A DNA stretch of 64,000 nucleotides from Liolophura sinensis (Eukaryota > Mollusca > Polyplacophora > Chitonida > Chitonidae). The position numbers and the translations under genes were made by a program. Below the pieces are notes generated by a model, which saw only the letters and a list, made by a program, of their open reading frames with translations, did no database searches and was not told where the DNA came from. Shown in pieces: positions 54,055-64,000 of this stretch. The first letter of the stretch is position 1. Every line of letters begins with the position of its first letter. Location: positions 73,649,005-73,713,004 of the forward strand of contig NC_088300.1 in the NCBI RefSeq assembly GCF_032854445.1. Reading direction: 5' to 3'.

Positions 54055-55192
54055 GTCTAAGCAAGTAATCGGGTGTGAATGAATTTTTTTTTATTACTAT
54101 GCAATATGATAATTTCTTCGGATATAAATAACAGTTTGATGCGTCAAAGACATTGTTTTGTGAGGTCAATGAAGATCTTAGAACGTGATCAATGCTTGAA
54201 TGCGCGACCTTCTTAAAGCCCAGATGAAAAGATTTTTGTGTGGTGGTTTGGAGCATGTTTTGCCTGACATGTTGGAGCTAAAAGATTTGGTCAACTTGTT
54301 GTGGCTGAAGGATGGAATTTGGTCTCAAATCCTCGTTATGCACGATTTGTTTTCGGTGCTAAACGATGTGTTTTGTTTGTGCGCTATTATTTCAACCTCG
54401 ACATCAACGAATGCGCCCCTTGCGTGTTAAGCTTGACGTGTGCCTGATACACCTGTGCTGAGTTGACTGTTTTGTTGCCCACCGAGCCCAGATCCAGTAA
54501 TACTGGCCAGGCAGTGGCGTTTATCACATTATAACACTGTGCAAGATCTTGGCACGATTAAGTCATATTCTCTCTTCTGAACAAGTATGTTGTAAAATTA
54601 CGTTAACATAACGTGTCCTGTTCTGACTGAGGGTATTTTCAGCCAAACAAGTTTGGCTTAAAAATACATCAACGAAATTAGACGTCGTTATGAAGACGAA
54701 TGTGTGCATCACATATGCTTTACATGTCTGTTTGGTCTAGTCTGGAAGGGGAAAAAACATAGAAGGGAAGGGTTTTACCGGTTTTGCCTGTTAAAGAAAA
54801 TAATACTGATCTAGATAACAACTGAGAAGTTTTTCCTCTCCTCTAAAGACCTTCTTGTGCGAACGCTGTCAAAAGTCTGATTCTCTATGAAATGGGCTGA
54901 ACTTTTATTGTTGCTCTTCTATGAGCGCTTGAATAATGCCCCCCTGATGTGCCCCAGTGTGTGATTTCATCTATGAGGACGTGAGTTCGAACCCAGTAAT
55001 TGCCAGTCACTTTGTGTTCCAGACAGTTGGATTTCTTTGTTACGTTTGTTTCATTGGAGATTTATCGCCGAATTCAAGAATATTCCACTTTTGCTTTACC
55101 TGTCAAACTTTAACGGCCTTGAAGGAAATATGGAAAACAAAGAATAATAAATCTCACAATGAACGGTAATATTATGTTTCTTTCTGTTTCAG
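52973..55192 (+). other. FGF intron 1 (predicted)
   Basis: GTAAGTGA donor and TTTCTGTTTCAG acceptor. It contains the (TA)n tract at 53984 and a B-box-like GAGTTCGAACCC at about 54983. No other feature was seen. Its left end depends on the first exon being correct. Confidence 0.5.
53984..54051. repeat. (TA)n microsatellite in FGF intron 1
   Basis: About 34 uninterrupted TA units between TTAATTTAT and CACGTCTAAG. It lies inside the predicted first intron of the FGF gene. Confidence 0.95.
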
Positions 55193-55241
55193 GTTGTTCG
55201 CACTGCTGCTATCCATGTTACTGTTTGTAGGGACAGAATCG
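55193..55241 (+). CDS. Fgf8/17/18: Second coding exon: hydrophobic core of the FGF signal peptide
   Basis: This 49-base exon lies between a strong acceptor (TTTCTTTCTGTTTCAG ending at 55192) and the donor GTAAGTAAT at 55242. After one base that completes the preceding codon it encodes LFALLLSMLLFVGTES, a typical secretory signal core followed by small and polar residues. Cleavage would be near the Gly-Thr-Glu-Ser end. It corresponds in position and character to the LLHLLVLCLQAQ stretch of vertebrate FGF8. It ends in phase 0, which matches the phase-0 start of the exon at 57537. The exon has no homology beyond signal-peptide character. The call rests on splice signals, phase and location 2.3 kb upstream of the certain FGF exon. 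Confidence 0.75.
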
Positions 55242-57536
55242 GTAAGTAATCATCTTGACAATTACTTATCCAATAGTGTTTTGCCTTGCTAACTACACTT
55301 GTGTTTTGTATGCTTTGATCAAACCAGCACATAACAGGTACACCATTACCAGGAAACCGTTAAGATCTACTAGTGGTTATACAAAAGAAAGTGACTTAAA
55401 ACAAGTCACCTAAAGTTTAAAAAATTGGCTTGTGACGACAAATAATGAGTTTGTCGTTGTTGCATTTGTCTTCACTTACCCTTCGTTTAGGGTAAAGTTG
55501 TACTAACAGTACCAAACGCCTCTGTGTGAGCAATTATAATTAATACAAATAAATTAGCATAGTGACCAACTCGGCATCTACTGTTGACCGAGGGTAATCA
55601 TTTTACACCTAGCAAAGGATACCAGATAACAATCCATTGTCTTTCATTCGACTTTGCTAAAGTTGTTTACCTGTTCTTTTACAGGTACATAAAAGTATAA
55701 AAATAAGTAAAACACCTTGGATCGGCCCCCACCCTCATGAGAGCCGTGTACATGTTGTTTATGTTTTTGAAGGAAAACACGACAGACGGGTATATCCAGG
55801 GGTCGTCTTCAACATCCCTGAGCTGAGTACAAGGAATAAGGGTCTTCTGGGGACGCGTTTTGGGGTGAAGGCTGCGATAGATATTCCTCAGTGTAACTCA
55901 CTATACTTGACCCCACTAACATGTGCTTTTTATGAAAATAAATGACACATGAAGTGACAAATATTTTACTTCAAAAACGATATCAGCCATTTTGCAGTTA
56001 AACTGTCATTTAAGTCAGAATAAAAGACTTGCTAGATGCAGACATTCCTGTCCAACAATGCTTCCCTACCTCGAGCACTGCCTCAGGAATTTGTCTGTAC
56101 CTCACCCCTCCCATGTATATATTTCATGCCTCTGATTTATTCGTGTTTAGTCTTTTATTTGGCTTGTAATAGCTTTGGGGGTCTCTAAGGGGCGACGATA
56201 AACCCATACGAACAGTTTCATAAGTGCGTGTCTTTGTATTTAATGACAGTGGGCAGTTCAATTCAATCATTTCGCAACAGAATCGCGAAATCCCTTCTAA
56301 TTTTGTCTAACTTTAATAAATCTTGGTTGCTACGGCATAAATATTTGTCGGCTGTGTTTCTATTCTTACGAAGAGTTTACCATCACACTGTAGAGAGTTT
56401 TTTTGTCTGTTTTTGTGGTGGATCTAGGGCAGCCGACAGGTTGAGAAGTATGCTTGGGTATTACCGCTGAGTGATGGCCTGCATGCGGTCTCGTATGTCC
56501 TCCAATGCAATGTTTTCCTACGGTCAGGTGGGGTGGGGGGGGGGGGGGACGTGATTGGTCCATGCCATTACGTAGATATGTCTACTATATGCATAACTCG
56601 TGTGTAACTGGAACGCGGGGTCTAAGTTACGATGAGTCGAAAAGAGCAAACAGAGTGAACTATGCGTTGCCCCAGGGCACTGGGCCAATGCTACAGAGCG
56701 TCTCTAACTTTAGCACAGGTGAACTGAGTTCCAAAGACTTAACCGGGCCAGGCCAAACCAAGTCACCTCTACATATTTGCTGTAATCCTTCATATCGCCT
56801 TTCCCCAGCCATTAAGACTGCTGGCTTCGTATTACTGAAATACGCCTACAATCGAGTGTGTATATTAATGTACATGACGTAAGCTTGGCGATACCATCAG
56901 TTGTAGATTTGAACGTTTTCTTTAGTAGGCAGGCTATTATATTAGAGGCTCCATGGCTTTAAATCCCAGTTCTCAAAACAGATAAAGATGTGACCAAGTT
57001 CCATACAAGTGTAGACTGACACAATATGTTCACACGTAACCGGCGAGCCTCGGCCTCTTGTTAGTTTACCTCAGTTAAGTTTTTATTCTAACTGTTAATG
57101 CAAATGGTTAAAAACTAGCAACTTATACATCCTCTAGGGCTATCGTTTTAGTAGAATTACGCAAAACATTGAAGTTAATTGCAATTTATTAGACACCCGT
57201 CTTTCTATAACTTACGACTCGCGTTTTTCATCCTTAAAGTTCATTCCTGGAAGACAGTAATAACTATGTTCAAATATAAAAATCACCACCGTGGAATATC
57301 AATAAATTATGTACGTCTTTCTCAATGTCAACTACGTGCATGAAAGAGGTCATTACTGGACGATCACATTAACACTCCGAAGATGGCATTATTTCCCAGT
57401 ATTTGCTAAGAATTCTGTCAACGTATCTCTAACACACCTTTTTCCATCTACCTGTAAAACTCATCTTGATCTCAATTTCACTTTGTCAATTATTGGCAGC
57501 GGAATGCAATCTGAATTTTTCTTTTCTCTGTTACAG
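55242..57536 (+). other. FGF intron 2 (predicted)
   Basis: GTAAGTAAT donor and a long pyrimidine tract with TTACAG acceptor. It contains the G run at 56528. The last 228 bases are open in the frame of the following exon. Confidence 0.72.
56528..56548. repeat. G-rich homopolymer in FGF intron 2
   Basis: GTGGGGT is followed by a run of 14 or more G. It can form G-quadruplex structures in principle. It is the only long G run in the window. Confidence 0.9.
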
Positions 57537-57699
57537 ATGAGTGGATTGCCTCCCTTCTCTCATGGAAACCTTCCGACTGATTTAACGGAACCCTTTGTAC
57601 GCAGTTACCGGCTGTATTCTCGATGTTCCTCCAGGTATCTCACTATACGCTTCCGACGCCGAGACGTAAACGCTAGAGGAACAGACCGCAGTAAATACG
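57537..57699 (+). CDS. Fgf8/17/18: Third coding exon: N-terminal extension and first trefoil strands of the FGF
   Basis: The exon follows a long pyrimidine tract ending in TTACAG (57536) and ends at the donor GTGAGT (57700). It encodes 54 residues (29-82 of the predicted protein) and one leftover base. Residues 29-48 (MSGLPPFSHGN and on) form the variable N-terminal extension. Residues 50-57, RSYRLYSR, match the start of the FGF8/17/18 core (RTYQLYSR), and YLTIR fits the second strand. The segment RFRRRD-VNARGTDRSKY replaces the vertebrate loop between ANKRINA and EDGDPF and is more basic. The RFRR stretch at residues 66-69 matches an R-X-R-R convertase pattern, although heparan-sulfate binding is as likely. 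Cys58 is unusual, since vertebrate FGF8 has Thr there. The exon begins with an in-frame ATG, so it could also serve as an alternative start. Confidence 0.93.
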
Positions 57700-58817
57700 G
57701 TGAGTCCAAGCAGTTGACTTCACACATTGCTACACTTAACGGGGCTACTGGTTCAGTTGAAATTTATACGTGGGAACAACCATAGATATTACATTTAAAT
57801 TTACCATGATATGAGTTTGACGCCAGAGGTTTTATGATGATGATAATGATTTGTTTTGATGGAGGCACTATTCTGATGAATAGTATATTGTTATTCTATT
57901 ATATTATATGCCCAAGATGGTCTGGATTTTCTATGTGCGACATTTAAATGACCCTCTACCTGAACTGTATCTTCGATTTTATTAGATGTTAATGAAATTC
58001 TTTCTACAACTTCATCATACTAGATATGAAATATAATACTGACCTAAAGTCAAACAGATAAACAAAAAAAACAACCATCACGAAGCATAGCCTCTTCGTT
58101 GCTAACTGTATCAGTTTAGATGAGATAAGCCTTTTGAAATTCGTAGCTTCAGAAGAAACCTCGTGAAATCACATTTGTATGAGGTCTATCTGTTCATTCA
58201 AGTGCACCGTGGCCTACATATAGCAAGTATGTGCTGTCTCTCAAAGGAGCTCTGTGTAGGTATCACGTGGGATTTTTGAACAGCGCAACTGAGATACGTA
58301 TCATTGATTAACGACAATTTATAAACAAGCATAGTGCTAGATTTGACTCCTGATTACGTTTACGCGTCTAGAACACTCGATATGTATTTCTGGCATCACT
58401 GACAACTGCTTTTTTAAACACATGTGAATTCTTCCTATTCTTTACAGTTCTTTGGATGTTTGTGTTGAAAGTTGTTTTGGAAATTGGTCTTTCTATTATT
58501 GATCTGGCACCCTTTTTCTAGTGGAGAACTGGTGTAAGAATGCTTATTATACGACTGCCTAGAGCAGCTATAGGCTCTCTGTGGTCAGGAATTCTAGAAC
58601 GGGTTCAACCGAAAGCTATACAAGAACACAGCCGATCTAGCTTATAATGATGTTGATTTGAGTTCAGTACGCAACACTGTCTTGTACATTTGTCAATATA
58701 TCAAGAACGATCGAATGAATGTTTTGCGGACGTAACTTTAATTTGTAAAAATAATGTGATCTGCCACTTCACATAGTTCAGGCTACGACTCAGGTGATTA
58801 AAACAAATCCATGTATG

Positions 58818-58846
58818 AAAAAAAAAAAACCAAAAAAAAAAAAAAA
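58818..58846. repeat. Poly-A tract in FGF intron 3
   Basis: A12-CC-A15 followed by CAATAAAAATAATCG. It may mark the tail of a retroposed sequence inserted on the + strand, but nothing recognisable precedes it. Confidence 0.7.
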
Positions 58847-61800
58847 ACAATAAAAATAATCGAAAAACCTACTCTGACCTGAAGAAGTGAATAAAATGAA
58901 CGAATTATCCCTTTTGGCAATGTTACGTAAAGCATACATGTACATGGGTACTACTCCAGTGTTTGTTCATATAGCATACATAAACTTTTAGTTAAACAAC
59001 AATACATATCTTGTAATATGTTAGCATGTTGATCATTTTAGGGTAAAACTGTTACATGAGATAAATATAAACATACTTTCTGTTAGCTTATAAAGACTCA
59101 TAGGCTCCATGTGAATGACACAAATAACTCTCACATTTTTTGTCGCCTTGAAAGCATCTTAATAGTTCAGCTGAGACAAAATCCGGGAGGCCCTCAGTGA
59201 TTTTGCTGCGAGTATATCCAGCGACACAAACTCTTGCTGTAACTTGGGAATATCTGGCTTGTGCAATACACAGAAGCTAAGGGCTAAGTCTGTGTACGCT
59301 GTCACACAGGCAGTTAGCACGTAAAGACAGTGAGACAGTAAAGCCGGAATCAGAATAAAATAAATTGTCGTCAACGTCTTTTCCACTGGCACATTGTTCT
59401 AACCTAATACCCATAGTGGGTGCGACTTTGTAGACAGGTGCTGCTGAATACTAGTGGCAGTGCGGTCAGATCAGTTTATGGGACATGATCTGTTATAGTA
59501 GGAACACTCCACAGTCCTACTGCTCAAATGAAGCCCACATCCTAAATCTTTTCACTTCTGTCAGAGGGGATTACATCATATTTCACTATTGTTACCAGTT
59601 ATGTGTCTGCCAGTAGTCGCTCACACTCCACTCTAAATCAATCTGCCTAAGTAGGTTACGGGAGAGAAAACAAATTGGAGAAGTTCACAAACTGTTTTGA
59701 GCGTTTTGGTATGCAGATTACACCAACCTTGTACACTACTATGTAGGGTGCATTTAGGAGTGTTTGCATACGGGACACCTATGTGATTCAACAGTTGTCT
59801 ATCTGTTAACGCAGTCTGACATGTTTTAAAACATGCCATCTCTTTGTATAATACCATAATGTCAATGCTAAGTCTGCTTTATGAACAGCCGTTTAACTAC
59901 GTGAACTTGGGTGGTTGTGTATGATAAAGTCAGTGACAATATGGCTGCGAATTTTAACTGCTTATTGATTGGTTGCTAGGAGCTCGTCTCTTGTCACCAA
60001 CGATTTTGATTCACCCTTTTTCCGTGTAGACGGCCATCGCTTGTTTCTGCCCCAGACCCCAATCTCCATGTGTAGAGAAGTAGATCACGTATCGTGATCC
60101 TGCTTGCCAAATGCTGGGCCAATGTTAGATTTATACGAGTTTCGTTACAACATTGAAACCCGTGTCCTGTGTTTACTCGCTGTGACCATTCTCCATTCTT
60201 TAGCGTTTGTCTGTTGTATACTTTGAAAGTTAACAAAACCAGGTGACAACATATTTTGTCCCATAATATATGGTTTATCACCCGAGCACACTGGCGACAT
60301 TGTTGTGGGAAAGCCACAAACCGTCTCCGCTCGACCTTCTGCTACCGCCATTCTACAGAGTACAAGACGAGTACAGTAGTGCCTGCACAGCAGAGGACGA
60401 GTCTTTTGACGGCTACGTCACGTGGTGTCTAGCACCTCACTGGTAGGGCAAATGTCCACAAGGCTGTTACAGAGAGCTGTGTTATTAGACAGGCCTACTA
60501 TCTAGTCTATACAACCTCGAAAAAGTGTGTTTCACAAAGCACAAAAGCTAAAAGAAAGATGAATGACTGTTTCAAAAAACTTTTTTTTAAACCTGCACAA
60601 CTGCCCAAAACGCCTGATAGTCGTCTGTAAGGATTGTGTTATTAAAGTACATCCGGTATTCACAAACTGACGAAGAATCTTGCACGAGTGAACTGTCAGC
60701 ATCAGCACGTGTCACTAAGCAATGTACGATTTGCTTTATTCAAAAGGTAAAACCATTTTCCCTAAATAATTTCTGTGTATATGTATATATATAGTGTGGA
60801 ATGTTCTTTGGCGGGAAGATATAAATGTTCTGTCAACTAAAACTTAGTTTGTCTAATAATACAATCAGGTTTTAACCGAAGAGTGAAACCACGAATAAAG
60901 ATTATTTCTAAGGTTTTACTGTAGAACGTACATGTATTGCCATATTTGTTGGAATTAAAATATTTGCGATCTTTTTGCGATGTTATTGGTAACTGTTCAC
61001 TACTTCTACTTCCTGGTAACCATCTTCCGTTAAAGTTATTTTAAGAGATTGTGATGCTAATTTTATTTCTGAAACTGGCCTTTGGCAAATTTAGACTTTG
61101 ATATGAAAATTATCGGTGGACGACCTTACTGTGATTAGTAAAGTTCGCTTACTATTTTGAAAAGAATACGGCACACCATGTGAAAAGAAAAACATTTCGT
61201 TCAATTTTATTAGGGAAAAAATGGTATTTCTGGTACCTTCATATTTGGTTTGTTACTTGGAAGAGGACGGCTAATCTGCATGTGGTTGTGAGTTTATTTT
61301 GACTGTAGCGAGCTTCCTGAAAGGTCGCATATCTTGATGTCATCATTAAATCAGTGGGAGTAATATTCACCCTGATGTCATCCGAATGCCCCGGAAATAG
61401 AATAGGCGTAGGTGGCCTGAATACAGTATGACTCAGTGTACAAGGAAAAGAAAGAAACAGCCACATGCAACGTGTTTACTTGATATAAATATGTTATGTA
61501 TATAAAAGAAAAAACTCAAAGCGTAAACACTTTTGTTACTGATTTGCCTCCTGGCAATTCATGTGTATGTCTGTTTATAAACCAGTTTTACGCGATCAAT
61601 ACATGCTTAAGATTAAGCGAATAAGCTTGTGCGTTTTGCAGTCTTTGGCGTTATTTAAGAAATATAGGTGGAAAATTTAAAGTTTTAGAACTGCCTAGAA
61701 TATTATCGTAAATTTAGGTGAAGGTTTGTGAGGGAGATACCTTTGATTTGTCTTCCATTGTTTGCGTGAGGTTACTTTGTGTTACGAAGTTCAGCTTCTG

Positions 61801-62722
61801 TCCAGTTTGTGTAGAGAGTTCACATAGAGGTCATTAAGTGTAAATACCAGACATTACTTCTGCGGAGTGTTAATAACGGTTGATCGGAGTTGTTCTCGGT
61901 CGTCATTCCGGCACGATTGCTCCGCTAAACTAGCCAGGATTGGACAAACTCAACCCATTCACTCCTTGTCCTGTTTGTAATGTTGGAAAATATCCATATA
62001 TACTCAGACCAAACAGAATTCTACTGACAAAACTATGCGCTTCACAAACGTATTTGAATACTAACTCGTGGTATTTCTAATGCTTTTTTAACCCACAATG
62101 AAATTCAAACCTTTTCTCTGGGAACTGAATGTCTCTTAGAATAGAGGGTAATCGGAAAATTGACAAGTTTTCTTGTATGGGTAAGTGAAAGTATATATTT
62201 CATCGGAGTTCTGCTATAGTTGGTTTTGTGCTGCCATTTACACACATGGCCGGAGTGTTTGTCGAGTTCTGGCTGATGCCGCGAACATTATCAATGTTCG
62301 GCTTTTGTGACCGCACTGCCTTAGGCCCTGATAGCTATCAACTGCAGGTAGTTATGTTTTATAAATTATCCTGGCTATGGTGAACATAAAAGAGATCTTA
62401 CCGACGTGTTAATACATTCATAAAACCGTAGCTCTAGTAAAGAAACTGTGCAGTCATTCGAACGGGCCGTCTTTTTTGCAACTTTTTTGCATGGGACAGT
62501 TGGAGGTAGCTCTGCTTTCGCGCTGAATGGCCACTACTTGAGCCACATGTGGGCCAGATTTCGGGCGTGTTTCACATTATTATTAGTGTTATCTGTGAAT
62601 GTTGTCATTCATGACATTTTATTCACATTTGTGCAAACGACTACCTGTGTGGTACTCGCTGGTACAATTTGTATGTAGTAAAAACTGTACACCATACTCC
62701 ATACCACATACTGTTTTGATGC

Positions 62723-62956
62723 CTACTGTAATGTACGATTCTACTATAATGTATGATCCTGCTGTAATGTATGATTCTACTGTAATGTATGATTCTACTG
62801 TAATGTATGATTCTACTGTAATGTATGATCCTACTATATTGTATGATTCTACTGTAATGTATGATTCTACTGTAATGTATGATCCTACTATATTGTATGA
62901 CCCTACTATATTGTATGATCCTACTGTAATGTATGATTCTACTGTAATGTATGATC
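62723..62956. repeat. 18-bp tandem repeat, 13 copies, in FGF intron 3
   Basis: The unit is CTACTGTAATGTATGATT with substitutions (TGTAATG/TATATTG, GATT/GATC, CTACT/CTGCT). Thirteen units fit exactly between 62723 and 62956. The + strand frame reads as a hexapeptide array, MYD(S/P)(T/A)(V/I), and the - strand is open too. It sits in the 6.2-kb intron between the two certain FGF exons and has no splice context of its own, so translation is unlikely. Confidence 0.96.
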
Positions 62957-63866
62957 CAAATGACATATATCGTTAGGGGATCATCTTCCTAACCAAGCTC
63001 TTATCGAAGAAGAGCACCACTGAATGATAACTAAAGCACTGGTATCCTCAGAAAGAACACCGGATTCCAGCGACCATATACTACGGAGAGTTGAAGAGAA
63101 GTTCAAACATGCATATTAGGTCTTGTGAACTTTATAAGTGCCTCTTAGTGGTTAGAGGTTTCAGGTGGTTTCCATTGTTCTCTAAAGAAATGAGAAACAC
63201 GCCTTCATAAATAACTGTCGGAGAAGCTAATAGAATATCGACAAAATAGTGGAGATATTTAATAGCCAATTATTCCTCAAGACATACATCAGGTCTTATG
63301 TGTAGCGGGTAATTGTAGTGCCGTATGATTTGGTCTACAATAAGCCCATAGGTCCCTCCCTGCTTCCATATATAGACGTGACTTAATCGCCTAGAGGTTA
63401 ACCCTTCCATCACAAACCATTACTCGCTAGGCAGAATTAAAGGATTTTCCTCAGTTTAGATATCTCCAATGTCCGCTGTTACTAGAGTTTAACTTCAAGG
63501 AGACGGTCAGTATGCGCGGATCTGAGACAACTATTCTTACAAGAAGATTTGTAGATGTCAGATTTCCATGTAAACTGACTAGCCGTGATTAGCCTATTGT
63601 CTACCTGTAAAAAAAATGCACAGGTCCTAAATAAAGTTTTGTCTCCGAGTTGTGCATTACCACAACACCCAACTCCGCATCGCTTGTCAGCAGACGACAC
63701 ATAAATTACCCGAATGTAACAAAATACAATGTATCGCACATACCAACAACCATTAATTAGGCTCTGGTTTGAGTCAGGCACAGATATTTATGTCTCACGG
63801 GTGAATAAAATCAAGATCTTTGACATTATGATTGTAATTTTTGTTTATTTTCTTTGTTTGTTGCAG

Positions 63867-63973
63867 CCAAGCTATTGCTAGAGTCTGTGGATCACGACGG
63901 GTTAATCAGAATAAAGAGTGAAACGACAGGGCGTTATTTGTGCTTTAATTTCAGAGGAAAGCTCATTGTACGG
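63867..63973 (+). CDS. Fgf8/17/18: Fourth coding exon: central beta-trefoil segment of the FGF
   Basis: The exon is preceded by TTTCTTTGTTTGTTGCAG and followed by GTGAGTATA at 63974. The first two bases (CC) join the last G of the previous exon to give Ala, so the protein reads on as AKLLLESVDHDG, then LIRIKSETTGRYLCFNFRG and KLIVR (residues 83-118). This aligns without gaps to vertebrate FGF8 [36 protein letters not shown]. It includes the conserved cysteine (Cys108) in the Y-x-C-x-N motif and the G-K-L-I that marks the strand 5 turn. The intron falls directly before AKL and after KLI-V-R, as in vertebrate FGF8/17/18 genes as I remember them. This is the clearest coding evidence in the window. 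The frame ends in phase 0, and the following exon (receptor-binding and heparin-binding C-terminal part) is outside. Confidence 0.95.
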
Positions 63974-64000
63974 GTGAGTATATTTCACTTATGTACTTAC

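Larger units (their letters stand above)
57700..63866 (+). other. FGF intron 3
   Basis: GTGAGTCC donor and TTTGTTGCAG acceptor, both well supported by the protein match on either side. It contains the poly-A tract at 58818 and the 18-bp array at 62723. Other open frames inside it (59994-60317 and 63482-63781, both - strand) have no recognisable content. Confidence 0.92.
52938..64000 (+). other. Fgf8/17/18: FGF8/17/18-subfamily gene locus, 5' and middle part, cut by the window edge
   Basis: This entry spans the gene from its predicted start codon to the window edge. The four exons splice into a 118-codon open frame: a signal peptide, a short N-terminal extension, then roughly half of a beta-trefoil FGF core. 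Introns are about 2.2 kb (52973-55192), 2.3 kb (55242-57536) and 6.2 kb (57700-63866), and a fourth starts at 63974. All donors read GTAAGT or GTGAGT and the three acceptors have long pyrimidine tracts. FGF8-subfamily proteins are secreted ligands of FGF receptor tyrosine kinases that need heparan sulfate and act in embryonic patterning. That role is family knowledge, not visible here. The subfamily call rests on the tyrosine-rich start of the core (RSYRLYSR, compare RTYQLYSR in vertebrate FGF8) and on GRYLCFNFRGKLIV (compare [14 protein letters not shown]). The C-terminal exon lies beyond 64000. Confidence 0.9.

Noticed and set aside
57309-57785. 158-codon + strand frame taken as one continuous protein
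   Set aside because: Only 57537-57699 is FGF sequence. The 5' part lies in intron 2 before a strong acceptor and the 3' part runs past a GTGAGT donor into intron 3.
62599-62976. 125-codon + and 115-codon - strand frames over the 18-bp repeat
   Set aside because: They come from the stop-free repeat unit and lie inside FGF intron 3.

Overview
The window is AT-rich, intron-rich animal DNA with very low gene density. The repeats point to a mollusc or a related lophotrochozoan: a tRNA-headed SINE with a conserved central core, and a second short interspersed fragment of a type I remember from molluscan genomes. No bacterial, viral, rRNA or CRISPR feature is visible.

I can support one protein-coding gene. 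It lies at the right end on the + strand and encodes a secreted fibroblast growth factor of the FGF8/17/18 subfamily. Four exons are proposed: 52938-52972 (start codon and n-region of the signal peptide), 55193-55241 (hydrophobic core of the signal peptide), 57537-57699 (N-terminal extension and first beta-trefoil strands) and 63867-63973 (middle of the trefoil). The phases fit together (2, 0, 1, 0) and give 118 continuous residues. The gene runs off the right edge, so the exon or exons for the C-terminal part of the trefoil are missing. The last two exons are near certain, the second is probable and the first is a reasoned prediction.

The roughly 52.9 kb upstream of the start codon contains no gene I recognise. 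The open frames there are short, unrelated to known families by eye, and mostly open by chance or because they cross tandem repeats. This stretch does hold many repeats. They include a 54-bp minisatellite (13911-15176), a 59-bp minisatellite (33105-34110) and a 72-bp five-copy repeat (41535-41894). There are also a 41-bp triplication (30640-30762), a 31-bp degenerate array (49249-49513), an ATC/CAC-rich array (23435-23760), several SINE pieces and three long (TA)n tracts. One (TA)n tract is enclosed in a perfect 38-bp inverted repeat (30837-31007), which makes a palindromic AT-rich repeat. A cluster of promoter-type motifs at 22773-23011 is the only upstream site that looks regulatory to me.

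Intron 3 of the FGF gene (57700-63866) contains an 18-bp repeat that reads as a hexapeptide array on the + strand. Its intronic position argues that it is not translated. I did not find convincing evidence of a wholly new biological system; the strongest points are the FGF locus and the palindromic AT-rich repeat.
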